Below, in pieces: positions 10,604 through 20,929 of a stretch of DNA of 64,000 bases. The stretch's first letter is position 1, and every line of letters begins with the position of its first letter. The translations under genes and the position numbers were made by a program. The DNA lies in NCBI GenBank assembly GCA_947311845.1, contig CAMZMU010000041.1:109784009-109848008 (forward strand), written 5' to 3'. The notes beneath the pieces are model-generated. The model was not told where the DNA came from. It saw only the letters and a list, made by a program, of their open reading frames with translations, and did no database searches. This stretch comes from Poa pratensis (lineage: Eukaryota; Streptophyta; Magnoliopsida; Poales; Poaceae).

Positions 10604-12647
10604 GACATCTTGTTCGTGATGGGCTTGGTCGCTATGAGCGTCGTCTTCAAGCACAAGAAGCCAACTTCAACGACCAAATGGCGTTCGTGACCGAAGCTAT
10701 CAACAACCTTGCGCAATGTCGATCTTCTTCTTCGGGCTCCCACCGTACAAGAAACACATCAAGGTCGACACAACCACGGCATGCGCATCAAGAGCCGCAA
10801 CAAGATCGTCAAGACATCCCAAGGCGCGACGAACATGCTCGACATCACCATGAAGTGGAGCACCCACCTTCTCCTCGCGCACACCATGACAATGGATATC
10901 AAGAACAACATCGAACAAATGGTGGACGACGTGGAAGAACACCATCACAACCACCTCAACATCAAGCTCGACAAGAACCACGGCATGCACACCGTCAAGG
11001 TCATCGAACTCCATCGCCACCACCTCAACGTCAAGATAACCAAGTTCCACCTCAACATGACATGGGAGTATCGGGTGCGAACGATTATGATAACCAAGGA
11101 CGTCAACATCGCTATCCTCCAAGGCAAAGACACTGCAATCGTGAGCATGGACACCATGAAGCGAATCATCATCACCATGAGCCTCATCACCGCCAAGAGC
11201 GTCCGCATGATCGTCATCACCACACCGAATCAAGTGATGCAGAGTCCAACCAACATATTGGTGATGGACTCAACCAAAGGAGACGTGGACGTGCATTCCC
11301 ACCTCCAAACCGTCGAGATGACAATGACAACTTGAACAACCTTCGCTTTGACATGCCCAAGTTCTATGGAACAAGTGACCCAGAAGCATACCTATGATGG
11401 GCACTCAAGGTTGACAAGATCTTTCAAGTTCGACAATACTCCGAGTACAAGATGGTTGCCTTAGCATCAATGGAATTCGAAGATTATGCTCTCTTGTTGT
11501 GGGAACAACTTCAAGATTCACGTGTGGACAACCACCAACAACCAATCAATACTTGGATTGAGATGAAAGAAGCGATGTACAAGCGCTTTGTGCCAAGTCA
11601 CTACACTAGAGACTTGTACAAGAAGTTGCAAGAGTTGAAGCACGGGTTAAAATCCGTTGATGAGTACTATAAGGAGATGGAAAATTCTATGATGAGAGCC
11701 AATATTGAGGAATCGGAAGAGAAATCAATGGCTCGCTTCATGAATGGCCTCAACTACCCCATCAAGAAGATTGTGGAATTCCAACCATATGCCACCTTGG
11801 TTGAGCTAGTCCATCAAGCCACAAAGGCCGAGCGTCATGTGCTTGACGAGCTCAAATACCTCAAGACCAAGGCATTCTTTGCTAACAAGCCTTCTTCATC
11901 CACACCTACATCCGTGCAAGCCCCTCCTCAAGAAACCACTAAAGGTCCTCCAAGAGCTTCTACACCATCCACTCAAACTACTCAACCTTTCAAGAAGGCA
12001 CCTCCCTCAAACAACACACCTCAAAGATCTTCCACCGGCACAAGAGGATTGCAATGCTTCAAGTGTGGAGGACAAGAACACAAATCCTTTGAGTGTACAA
12101 ACAAGAAAGTCATGATTGTCAATGACTTGGGAGAATATGAGTTTATGAGTGAAGATGAGTACCATGCTTTGAACCAAGCCACCGCAACGCAACATGTTGA
12201 AGAAGACGCCAATGACATCTATTGCGATGGTGATAACAACCCTTCATTGGTTGTGGCAAGAGAATTAACCGCCAATGTCCAAGTAGATGAAGACCAAAGA
12301 TGCAACTTGTTTCAAACAAGGGCGGGGATCAATGGAAAGTCTATCAAGGTCATCATCGATGGTGGAAGTTGCCACAACTTGGCTAGCAAAGAGCTTTGTG
12401 ATAAGCTCAACTTGAAGTTCAAGAAACACCCCCATCCATACCATGTGCAATGGTTGAGCGATTCCGGATCCGTCAAGATCCAACACATGGTGCAAGTGTC
12501 TTTCAAGATTGGAGCTTATGAAGATACCGTTGATTGTGATGTTGTGCCTATGTCCGTGTGCCACTTGCTTCTTGGACGCCCATGGCAATATGACAAGGGT
12601 GCAATGCATGATGGAAGGACCAATTACTATAGCTTCAAGAGCAACAA

Positions 12648-12793
12648 CAAGAACTTTGTCCTCCGTCCCATGACACCAAGCCAAGTGATTACCGACAACG
12701 CTAAGACTATAGCACGAGCACAAGAACTTTGTCCTCCGTCCCATGACACCAAGCCAAGTGATTACCGACAACGCTAAGACTATAGCACGAGCA
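12648..12793 (+). repeat. Perfect 73-bp tandem duplication in pol
   Basis: 12648-12720 and 12721-12793 are identical, both starting CAAGAACTTTGTCCTCCG and ending GCACGAGCA. Because 73 is not a multiple of three, the duplication shifts the polyprotein frame between protease and reverse transcriptase. Confidence 0.95.
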
Positions 12794-12812
12794 TAACAAG
12801 AGAAAGCTTCTA

Positions 12813-15643
12813 GTGAGAAGAGTGGAGAGAGAGATCCACCAAAATGTGAGTGAGAGCCACAAGCAAAATGAGAGTATACATACCAAGAGAGTTTCACAAA
12901 GCATGTCTTTGATTGCCACCAAAAGAGAGATGAGAGAGTTGAGAGAAAACCCATCCACCCTCCACTATGTCCTCATATGCAAGGGAGAGGTTTCTTTGAC
13001 TAACACCTTCACAAACCTTCCTCCTCCTTTGATGTCTCTTTTGCAAGAATTTGAAGACGTATTTCCACAAGAAATACCACCGGGACTACCTCCTCTACGC
13101 GGCATTGAGCACCACATTGACCTCATCCCCGGCGCCCCTCTACCGAACAGTGCCCCATACCGCACCAACCCCGAAGAAACCAAGGAAATCGAACGTCAAA
13201 TAAAAGAACTTCTATCGATGGGACACATTCGAGAGAGCTTGAGTCCGTGTGTCGTACCGGTCATTCTCGTCCCAAAGGCCGACAACACGCTTTGTCTATG
13301 CATGGATTGTCGCCCCATCAACGCCATCACCGTAAGGTATCGCCATCCTATCCCTCGCCTCGATGACATGTTGGATGAGCTTAGTGGTGCTTGCATCTTT
13401 TCTAAAATCGATCTTAAGAGTGGATACCACCAAATCCGAATGAGTATAGGTGACGAATGGAAGCACGCTTTCAAAACTAAACTTGGTCTTTATGAATGGT
13501 TAGTCATGCCATTTGGTCTTTCCAATACACCTTCCACATTTATGCGTCTTATGAACCATGTTTTGCGACCTTTCATTGGTAAATTTGTTGCGGTATACTT
13601 TGATGACATCTTGATCTAGAGCAAATCTTTGGATGAGCACACTTCACATGTTGCTCAAGTTTTGTTGGCTCTTCGCAAGGAACGGCTTTATGCCAATCTT
13701 TCCAAATACACCTTTGCACCCAACAAGCTTGTTTTCTTGGGCTTTGTTGTTTCTTCCGAGGGGGTTGAAGTTGATGAAACAAAAATCAACGCAATTCACA
13801 ATTGGCCATTTCCTATGTCACTTGCCGAGTTGAGACGTTTTCTTGGATTTGCCGGATTCTATCGCCGTTTCATTGAGAACTTTTCCACCATTGCTTGCCC
13901 TCTACATGAACTTACAAAGAAAAATATTTCGTTCATTTGGGGCCATGAGCAAGATTTTGCCTTCAATGAGCTCAAAAGGTTGTTAACCGAAGCTCCAATT
14001 CTTGCTTTACCCGATTTTTTGAAAACATTTGAAATACATTGTGATGCTAGTGGTTTAGGCATTAGAGCCGTGCTTATGCAAAATCGTAGACCAATTGCTT
14101 ACCATAGCGAAAAACTTGATGGAGCACGTTTGAATTACCCCATCTATGACAAGGAATTGTTTGCTTTGATTCGAGCTTTAGATGTGTGGCAACACTACCT
14201 TTGTCCTAAGGAGTTTGTCATCCACTCCGACCATGAGTCCTTGAAGTTTTTGAAAACTCAAACAAGTTTAAACAAACGACATGCTAAGTGGGTTGAGTTC
14301 ATCGAATCCTTTCCCTATGTCATCAAGTACAAAAAGGGCAAAGAGAATGTTGTCGCGGATGCTCTATCCCGCAAAACCAACCTACTTACGCATCTTGAAA
14401 TCAATGTTTTGGGTTTGGATGAGATCAAGAATCTTTATGCCACGGACACTTTCGAATTGATGATTTCTATTTGCACAAAGGGTTTTTGTTCAAGGCTAAC
14501 AAACTATGCATACCCGAGTCTTCGCTTCGTTTGATCCTTTTGAAGGAATCGCATGGAGGCACCTTAATGGGACACTTTAGACGTGACAAGACCTTCGCAA
14601 TGCTCTCCACAAATTACTATTGGCCAAGTATGTACCGGGATGTGGATCGTTTGGTTCGACGATGTTCAACATGTCTCAAAGCTAAGTCTACTCTAAACTC
14701 TCATGGCTTATACACACCTTTGCCTATTCCACATCACCCATGGTCCGACATTGCTATGGATTTTGTCTTAGGACTTCCACGCACTAAAACACACAAGGAT
14801 TCCATCTTTGTCGTCATTGATCGATTCTCCAAGATGGCACACTTTATACCATGCAACAAGACCGACGATGCTTCACATATTGCTACTTTGTTTTTTAGGG
14901 AAATCGTCCGTCTTCATGGAGTGCCCAAGACCATTGTGTCGGATCGTGACGTCAAGTTCGTGAGTTACTTTTGGAAGACCTTGATGGCCAAGATGGGAAT
15001 CAAGCAACTTTTCGCCACTGCATACCACCCTCAAACCGATGGTCAAACCGAAGTGGTGAACCGAAGCCTTTCCACACTCCTTCGTGTGTTGATCAAGCCC
15101 AACTTGAAGAATTGGGAAGAGTGCATCCCACACGCCGAGTTTGCCTACAATCGAGCACTACACCGCGCAACAAAGAGAACACCCTTCGAGGTCGTCTATG
15201 GGTACAACCCCTACACCGCGCTAGACATACTACCACTTCCACTTCAAGAGCAAGTCAACATGGACTTCGACAAGCGCGCCGCTTACATGAAGAAACTACA
15301 TGAAGACACAAGGGTCACGCTAGAGAAGCACAATGAAGACCATGCTATGAAGATGAACAAGCACAAGAGCACCATGATCTTTGAAGAAGGAGACCTTGTT
15401 TGGCTACATCTACGCAAGGACCGCTTCCCCGACGAAAGAAAGTCTAAGCTAGCACCAAGAGGAGATGGCCCTTTCAAGGTTCTCAAGCGCATCAACGACA
15501 ATGCCTACAAGATCGACATACCCAAGTCCAAGTACGGCGTACATGACACCTTCAACGTCGCCGACATCTCGCCTTACCATGGGAACCCAAGTGATGATGA
15601 GAGCGAAGAGTCGAGGACGACTCTTTCCCAAGGGGGGAGATGA
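12813..15643 (+). pseudogene. Gypsy pol: reverse transcriptase, RNase H and integrase, defective
   Basis: The reverse transcriptase (13040-13730) shows [30 protein letters not shown] and the active site YFDDILI. A TAG at 13617-13619 follows in place of the usual tyrosine codon. RNase H (about 14030-14370) shows [15 protein letters not shown] and [15 protein letters not shown] frameshift near 14480 leads to integrase (14471-15643), with the zinc-finger part [10 protein letters not shown] and the catalytic residues in MDFVLGLPR and VSDRDVKF plus the downstream Glu region. The C-terminal block [13 protein letters not shown] is also present. The stop codon is TGA at 15641-15643, which is also the first three bases of the right LTR. 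Confidence 0.92.
15630..15640 (+). promoter_or_regulatory. Gypsy polypurine tract
   Basis: AAGGGGGGAGA lies directly before the right LTR and inside the last codons of pol. Its position fits plus-strand DNA priming. Confidence 0.85.
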
Positions 15644-15989
15644 TGTAGTGCAACCTAGGCACACCACACCAACAACACATATTGGTCACATGACAAGATT
15701 AAGAGTCAAAGCACTTCATGAAAAGGTGACCTTGCTCCTCTCTATGTGTGATTTCGATACTCCTTTGAATGGTTTGCTACTTCATGCCGGTACCTTGTGC
15801 ATACTCAGGAACCACTTTGATGACGACCTACAATGGAGTGGAGAAGATGAGCAAGAGAAGGTCCAAGATAATGGAGAAGATGACCAAGAGAAGACCCAAG
15901 AAGATGGCCAAGGGATGCGTCAAGAGGAAGAAGAAGAAGGCGGCGAAAACTGCCAGGCCGGCCTACAGCCCGGCCTGCCAGCTGAGCCG

Positions 15990-16175
15990 GCCGGCCCCCA
16001 GCCCGGCCACTCGTGTCCTGCTCTCCCATTTGTACTACGGCTATAAATAGGACTTCCCCTCTTCCATTCTAGGCCGGCCCCCAGCCCGGCCTGGCCGGCT
16101 CCCAGGCCGGCCACTCGTGTCCTGCTCTCCCATTTGTACTACGGCTATAAATAGGACTTCCCCTCTTCCATTCTA
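15990..16175 (+). promoter_or_regulatory. Duplicated TATA and GGCCGG promoter segment in the right LTR
   Basis: A segment running from the GGCCGGCCCCC word through CTCTCCCATTTGTACTACGG, the TATA box and CTTCCATTCTAG occurs twice in tandem, 104 bp apart at the TATA box. The left LTR has one copy. Within the unit, the GC-rich head of the first copy is about 20 bp shorter than that of the second. Confidence 0.85.
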
Positions 16176-16404
16176 GGGTTAGACTGAGATTAGAATTGAG
16201 TTGAGCTTTGCTCCTTTCCACCCCTTGTTGGTGTTGCCTCCTATGGAGATGAATCAAGGCCTCCCCTTGTGGAGATGAATCAAGGCCTCCCCTTGTGGAG
16301 AAGATCCCTCTAGTGGATACCAAGGCTTCTTCTTGTAGTTGCGATTACTTGTCAATATTTCCTCCTTGAGTGACTAGATTGAACCGGTGGGATTGACCGG
16401 TGAG

Positions 16405-16692
16405 CAGGGATTTGGTTACCGGTCGAATTACCGCGGTTACCGGCCGGTAACCGGATTTCTCTGCCCCCTCCGGTAAATGAGTTTACCGAGCAAAAAATCC
16501 CAGACCGCTTAAATTTGGATCAAATTCTTCCTCCCAAAATCTGTTTTAAATTTTATTTATCGTTTTAAGTTTGAATTTCAACTTTTGAGTAAGAATCTCG
16601 TCTGGTAACCGCCGGTAATTTTCTGGTTACCATGGTTACCGGACATCCCGGCCCCCTCCGAGATTTTTTTCAAAACGGTAACCAAAACCTTG
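16405..16692. mobile_element. hAT-type MITE inside the gypsy right LTR (288 bp)
   Basis: The ends read CAGGGATTTGGTTACCG and, on the other strand, CAAGGTTTTGGTTACCG, a 17-bp inverted repeat with two mismatches. The flanks are a perfect 8-bp duplication, CCGGTGAG, at 16397-16404 and 16693-16700. The left LTR has the empty site with a single CCGGTGAG. Eight-base duplications with CAGGG-type ends are typical of hAT elements. The interior is rich in GGTTACCGG and its complement and has no coding frame. Confidence 0.9.
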
Positions 16693-16904
16693 CCGGTGAG
16701 AGAAACAATCCTAAGAGTAAGGTTGCTTGGAGATTGAGAATCGGGGGCTGCCCTTGGGGACTTGTTACCGGTTGATTTCGTCCGTGTTGCTTTGCTATTT
16801 ACCTTGTGTTTGCCTTTTCCCCTTTCGTGTTCTTCGTGTTCATCGCGTTCATCGTTCATCCGCCCTCAATCCGTGAACATCGGGACCCTACCCTCATCAG
16901 GAAG

Positions 16905-17644
16905 GGCACCTGAAACGGGAGAAATGACCGCAAATGCGCGTAAGTGTTGTTGAGTCCACGGAGGAGGGTGAGGATGAGGGTCTCGTCACTGATCGGCTGG
17001 CCGACATCGGTGAGGGAGTCGGCAAGAGCCTTGAGCATGGCGCAGTAGTCGCTGATGGACAGATCGCCTTGCGGAGTGTTGCGAAACTCCGCCTCTAGCT
17101 GGATGGCGCGGTGCTTCTTGTTGTCGCGGAAGAGGTTCTCGATGGCGTCCCAGATGGTGCGCGCCATGGAGCCGGGGCGCATGATGATGCCGAGGAGGTC
17201 GACGGAGATGGAGCCGTAGATCCAGGAGAGCAACGTGTAGTCGTCGCGCCCCTAGTAGGAGGAGGGCGAGGTGTCGGAGGGGGTGGCGTCAGCCGAGCCG
17301 ATGACATGCGATGTCAGGCCGTAGCGGCCAAGGGCGACGAGGAAGAGCTCGCGCCAACTTGTGTAGTTGCCCTCGTTCAGATCGAGGGTGATTGGGACGT
17401 GGAGTTTGATGGAGGTGACGTATGTGGATTGTATAGGGGTAGAAGGGGAGGTGGTGTTTTCGGCTGGAGGAGCTTGCCTGCCGTTGAGATCGGCAGTGGC
17501 GGCGGCAGCGGTTTGGGCATCTAGGGTGGTGGAGCGCGCGTCAAGGTTGGAGGAGCGCGTGTCCAGTTCGTCGACACGGCGTTGGAGCTCCTTTTCCGTC
17601 GCTTCGATCTCGCGAAGCTTGGCTGCGATCTCGTCGGGAGACAT
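16905..17644 (-). pseudogene. Copia gag, N-terminal part, with an in-frame stop
   Basis: This is the capsid protein of the copia element. It begins at 17644 (MSPDEIAAKL), with a coiled, charged N-terminus. The conserved gag block is seen as YTSWRELFLVALGRYGL, WIYGSIS, TIWDAIENLFRDNK and LLRGLNNTYAHLRS. An in-frame TAG at 17252-17254 interrupts the frame, and the same frame resumes directly after it, so a single substitution is enough to explain the break. The frame then runs into the gypsy right flank at 16904. The remaining gag is on the far side of the insertion. Confidence 0.8.
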
Positions 17645-17703
17645 GGCGGTAGAGGGAGGGAGGGAGAGCGGAAGGCTAGGGTTAGGGTTCTAGGATAGAA
17701 CGT

Positions 17704-17715
17704 GCTCTGATACCA
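17704..17715 (-). promoter_or_regulatory. Copia primer-binding site, initiator tRNA-Met type
   Basis: The minus strand reads TGGTATCAGAGC directly after the LTR, the usual complement of the 3' end of initiator methionine tRNA. Confidence 0.85.
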
Positions 17716-17896
17716 TGTAATTGTATAAGCTCGGGCTGCTTGATGCTTGCCACGAGATCAACTCCTCTTCTATATATATGCAAGATTACATGAGATGACT
17801 TGGTGTCCAATTCGGTTTACAAGATTGCTTTACAAGAAAGGATCCTAACAAACTAGGTAAGCAATATTTCATGAGATCGAGTCGGTATCCGTAACA
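17716..17896 (-). repeat. Copia 5' LTR (181 bp)
   Basis: In element orientation it opens TGTTACGG and closes AATTACA, immediately followed by the primer site. A TATATATA run lies near 17770-17780. No second copy is seen at the other end of the element. Confidence 0.7.
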
Positions 17897-19189
17897 CTGC
17901 CCACAGGCGGCGGCGGTGGCCCCACCAAACGCCGTCAGGCGGAATGACAGTGACAGATTAGTTTCATCTTATGATCGCGTGTAATGCTTCGATAGACCCA
18001 GTTATACATCTTGCATTCAATAAAAGCAACGGCAGTCGATCGATTTGTCAATTACAAAGAACTGCAATCGGTCGATTTCTTAGAAAAAAGAGCAATCGAT
18101 CAAGGATTTTTCACCAGAACATTGGTTTGGTGTGGGCTTCAAGGACCCCAAAGTAGGGACACCCTTGTGCTGCGGCGGGCCCACTATGTTAGCTTTACTC
18201 GACGGGTGCGTTTGGATCTTCAGCTCGTCATTCCTAGCTGAGCAACGATTTGTAACAATTGCACGACATGCTGTCGGATAGAAAACAAACTAGCTGAAGA
18301 TTAAATCAGTGTATGACGAAGTGGGATTACCGAGGGATCAGTATGAATTGTGTCACACTGGCTACGTGGCAGTCTTTTTTTTATCTTGCTTGCAATCTGA
18401 AAAGTCTTGATTAGCAAAGATTTGGAACCAACTCGCTTTTTTCTTGGTCAGCCGATGCAGAGGCTGGGGCTACCCCATTTCTATAATAATAAAAACTTAC
18501 CTGAACAGCCGAATACCACTGCGAGAAAGTTTTCTTGTTCGCTGGATTCATACGCTATGTTTGTTCTGATATGATTATAGATTGTCTGCTTGTTATGATG
18601 CGAAAATAATCTCAAGGGTTTAGCAATTTTTGTTATGATGTGAATAGGTAAATCTATGTGATTATATAATGGCTGTCTTTTATAATGCTGCAAGGATTTA
18701 AATATGCTCAAATTAGCCTCTTTTGCTGGCAATATATTCACGCATGATTATTTATAATTAAGCATATGTGATGTTATCAATAAACACAAACGATTAGATA
18801 ACATCAGTGTGTGATATCTTCTTAAATAAAGATGATTAAATATAACAGAACGTGCTCTGATGTATTCAAATGACACATACGATTTTGACAACCAAACCAT
18901 AAGCAAAACCCAATTAAAACGTGGGCGAAACCCTCAAGCCTCGCACATATATGATTTCGTCTAAGAAACCGTGTGTGATGCTTCCACCATTGCACACGAT
19001 TTTGTTAAACCGTGTGCGAAGACCCACCATATCAGCAGCTCGCGTGGTGACGGTTCGGTAAACCATGCGCGACAAATGATTTTAATAGTTGCGATAGGCT
19101 GCTCTGTACATGCCAAAAATTGTATTGCATGTTTAGGAGCGGAACGCCTTTTTAGAAGAAAAAAATGAAGAGGGTATCTAACTAGGGAA
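17897..19189. other. Intergenic sequence without a gene, possibly old DNA-transposon debris
   Basis: No domain-bearing frame is seen. Around 18930-19070 words such as CCGTGTGTGATG, CACACGATTTTG and CCGTGTGCGAAG recur. This style of repeated CCGTGTG and CACACG words is often found in subterminal parts of grass DNA transposons. No clear terminal repeat was found, so this is only a hint. Confidence 0.3.
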
Positions 19190-19525
19190 TCTATACCTCT
19201 TATAAAGCAAAACCCACTAAGTGCATTAATTATTTTTCTATCTCAACATGCAAGCTATCCACATCACCCACTATTTTAGCCAATCAATTGTCCATGTCAT
19301 CTCCACTAAGAATAATTAATGATAGTACATGTTTCATGCAACCTATCCATGTCATTTTTTCCAACCATATTATTGTCCATGTCACTAATATTTAGTCCTC
19401 AAATATTCAGCAATTTCACACGAATTAAATTTATTATTTTATTGTGATCAACTGAATCTTGACAATTGAATATTTCATGTGTTTTAAATAGATTCCCGCT
19501 GCAAGGGCGCGGGGTATTCTTCTAG
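19190..19525 (+). mobile_element. Small non-autonomous Helitron (336 bp)
   Basis: The 5' end reads A|TCTATACCTCTTATAAAG and the 3' end GGGTATTCTTCTAG|T, which gives the TC start, the CTAG end and insertion between A and T that define Helitrons. A hairpin with stem CCCGC (19495-19499) and GCGGG (19509-19513) lies 9 bases before CTAG. There are no terminal inverted repeats, no target duplication and no coding frame. Confidence 0.8.
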
Positions 19526-19723
19526 TATCAATTAATACAAAAGAAAATAATATCCTTAATACTCCTATATACCTCAATCAATATGTGTATCTACATGATC
19601 CTCGATAGGTCCACGAATAAATATTTGGATTATATTCCACATATACAAGATAATCTACAATTCTACAACAGGATATCGATCGATCTGTATCTACAATTCT
19701 ACAAATAGAAGGTAGACCTGATC

Positions 19724-19730
19724 TATATAA
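19724..19730 (+). promoter_or_regulatory. TATA box of cysteine-rich peptide gene A
   Basis: TATATAA stands 143 bp before the start codon, in a position compatible with the leader of the gene at 19867. Confidence 0.5.
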
Positions 19731-19866
19731 ACACCATCAAAAGTGAATAATACTGCAACGTGTAGGAAAAAGAGCGAGAATTGCAGCACAAAAGAAATCG
19801 TCGTAGCACACATACAAGCAGAGAAAATAAAAAACCACTCGCTAGCCACCAAGCCTGATAGAAAGC

Positions 19867-20287
19867 ATGGCAATTCTGAAGAAGAACACGAGCGCCTTGT
19901 GCATGGCTGCTCTCGTGATCATGGCTACCTGCACCGTCCTCTCGTCAGCAAGAGCAAATGATAGTTAGTACTAGTGCAAAGAGTGCATTTTCTAAGCAGA
20001 TCCGTACGTGTATTACTAGCCTGACATGCATGGTTGCATTGCATCGGTTTCTTCTTGCAGATCAAATAGGATGCTTGCCGCCTAAACCCACCTGCGACCT
20101 GGATCACTGCAAACGGATATGCGCGACGGCGGATCTGTATGCCCACTGCTTGCAGGATAGCAACTTTGGTCCGTCCTGCTGCTGCTCTCGCCAGCCGCCC
20201 ATGCCCATGGCTGATCTCTCGAGGAAGATGATCCCGTCGGCGAGTGCACCGGCTCCCGCTGCCGCCGCTCCCTCTCAACCGCGTTGA
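19867..20287 (+). CDS. Secreted cysteine-rich peptide, single CCC-domain (gene A)
   Basis: The gene has two exons, 19867-19963 and 20061-20287, joined at GT-AG borders in phase 1, giving 107 residues. Exon 1 encodes a signal peptide (MAILKKNTSALCMAALVIM, then a small-residue cleavage region). Exon 2 carries one cysteine module, C-x6-C-x4-C-x3-C-x8-C-x9-CCC, followed by a tail rich in Ala, Pro and Ser. Small secreted peptides of this sort in plants are often defensin-like or reproductive signalling peptides. This exact family was not recognised, so no function is assigned. The paralogue at 23710 has the same signal sequence, the same intron position and the same module. An unspliced reading would stop just after the signal peptide, which supports the intron. 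Confidence 0.75.
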
Positions 20288-20638
20288 AGCGCAAGGGACG
20301 ATAGATAGATTCAACATTTACCACCGGTCGATGCGTGGATCGAATATATGTCGCAGTTGAATCGATCCGGCCAATAGTTGCCGGTTGAATCAATAAAGTT
20401 GGGAACTACTGTTACGCTTGTTTTTTCTAGCCAGGCTAGACAACAGACCAATTTCACCGTTCCCTAACTAAGTTCAATAAGAACCAGACGTGAATTCCGA
20501 AATTCATTCTCTACCTGCAGATACTCAAAATGAACTGAAAGAAACAATTGAATGGCTTCAGGATATAGAACTTAGTTAAGGTTCAAAGATCTCGTAATAT
20601 TAATTTGTTTGTCAATGTTTCTAGTTATGTTATTCATA

Positions 20639-20730
20639 CTCTCTCCGATTGGAAATGGTTGACACACATTTCTTAAAATACAGATATATCTACACACTAA
20701 AATACGTCTAAATAAATCGGTCAGAGGGAG
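20639..20730. mobile_element. Stowaway-type MITE (92 bp)
   Basis: Ends CTCTCTCCG and CAGAGGGAG form an imperfect inverted repeat flanked by TA on both sides (20637-20638 and 20731-20732). Size and ends fit degenerate Tc1/Mariner-related MITEs of grasses. Confidence 0.65.
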
Positions 20731-20929
20731 TATCTATTTGAGCTCGGTTCAGTTTACCAACATGCGTATGAAACCAAGGCAAAATGCTTTTCAGGCACAT
20801 CACAATTTAGTTGTGAACTTGTGATGGAAATTTACAGTCTGATAGCATATAAATATATAGTAGAGTTCATTATGGCATGGAAATATGTTGATTTCGGGTG
20901 ATGAATATGCGGTGGGGTGCTATAGTCAT

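Larger units (their letters stand above)
9760..12777 (+). pseudogene. Gypsy gag and protease, interrupted by Cassandra and by a stop
   Basis: These are the capsid, nucleocapsid and protease part of the gypsy polyprotein. The frame starts at 9760 (MFRGSTNGSS), is cut by the Cassandra TRIM at 9874-10603, and resumes in the same frame. A His-, Arg- and Gln-rich stretch follows (about 10740-11300). An in-frame TGA at 11395-11397 breaks the frame inside the gag core, which continues as FEDYALLLWEQLQ and GLNYPIKKIV. The CCHC knuckle CFKCGGQEHKSFEC is near 12057. The protease site reads IIDGGSCHN near 12353, a G-for-T variant of the usual DTGAS. A 73-bp tandem duplication ends the frame at 12777. 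Confidence 0.9.
7665..16899 (+). mobile_element. Complete-length Ty3/gypsy LTR retrotransposon nested in the copia gag
   Basis: Two LTRs (7665-8564, 15641-16899) share the termini TGATG...CATCA and flank primer site, gag, protease, reverse transcriptase, RNase H, integrase and polypurine tract in gypsy order. A perfect 5-bp target duplication, GGAAG, is found at 7660-7664 and 16900-16904. The coding part has at least two in-frame stops, two frame changes and a Cassandra insertion. The element is therefore structurally complete but dead. The lineage within gypsy was not settled. The reverse transcriptase resembles the chromovirus-like plant lineages, but no chromodomain was recognised at the integrase end. 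Confidence 0.95.
15641..16899 (+). repeat. Gypsy right LTR (1259 bp) with promoter duplication and MITE insertion
   Basis: It has the same ends as the left LTR. It is longer because of a hAT-type MITE with its 8-bp duplication (296 bp in all) and a tandem duplication of the TATA region, so that TATAAATA occurs at 16042-16049 and again at 16146-16153. The GGCCGG-rich block also differs in copy number from the left LTR. Confidence 0.93.
5600..17896 (-). mobile_element. Truncated Ty1/copia retrotransposon, split by the nested gypsy element
   Basis: On the minus strand this element has one LTR (17716-17896), a methionine-initiator primer site (17704-17715), gag, protease and the N-terminal two thirds of integrase. 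It then stops near 5600. Reverse transcriptase, RNase H and the 3' LTR are missing, so the copy is 3'-truncated. The gypsy element at 7665-16899 sits inside gag. Removing it with one GGAAG copy brings the two gag parts together. What remains of the copia element is about 3 kb. Order protease-integrase, DTGASSHM and the GAG-pre-integrase LWHRRLGQPG place it in copia, not gypsy. Confidence 0.85.

Noticed and set aside
10700..11335. Long frames on both strands overlapping the gypsy gag
   Set aside because: They are His-, Met- or Val-rich shadows of the repetitive gag coding sequence in other phases.
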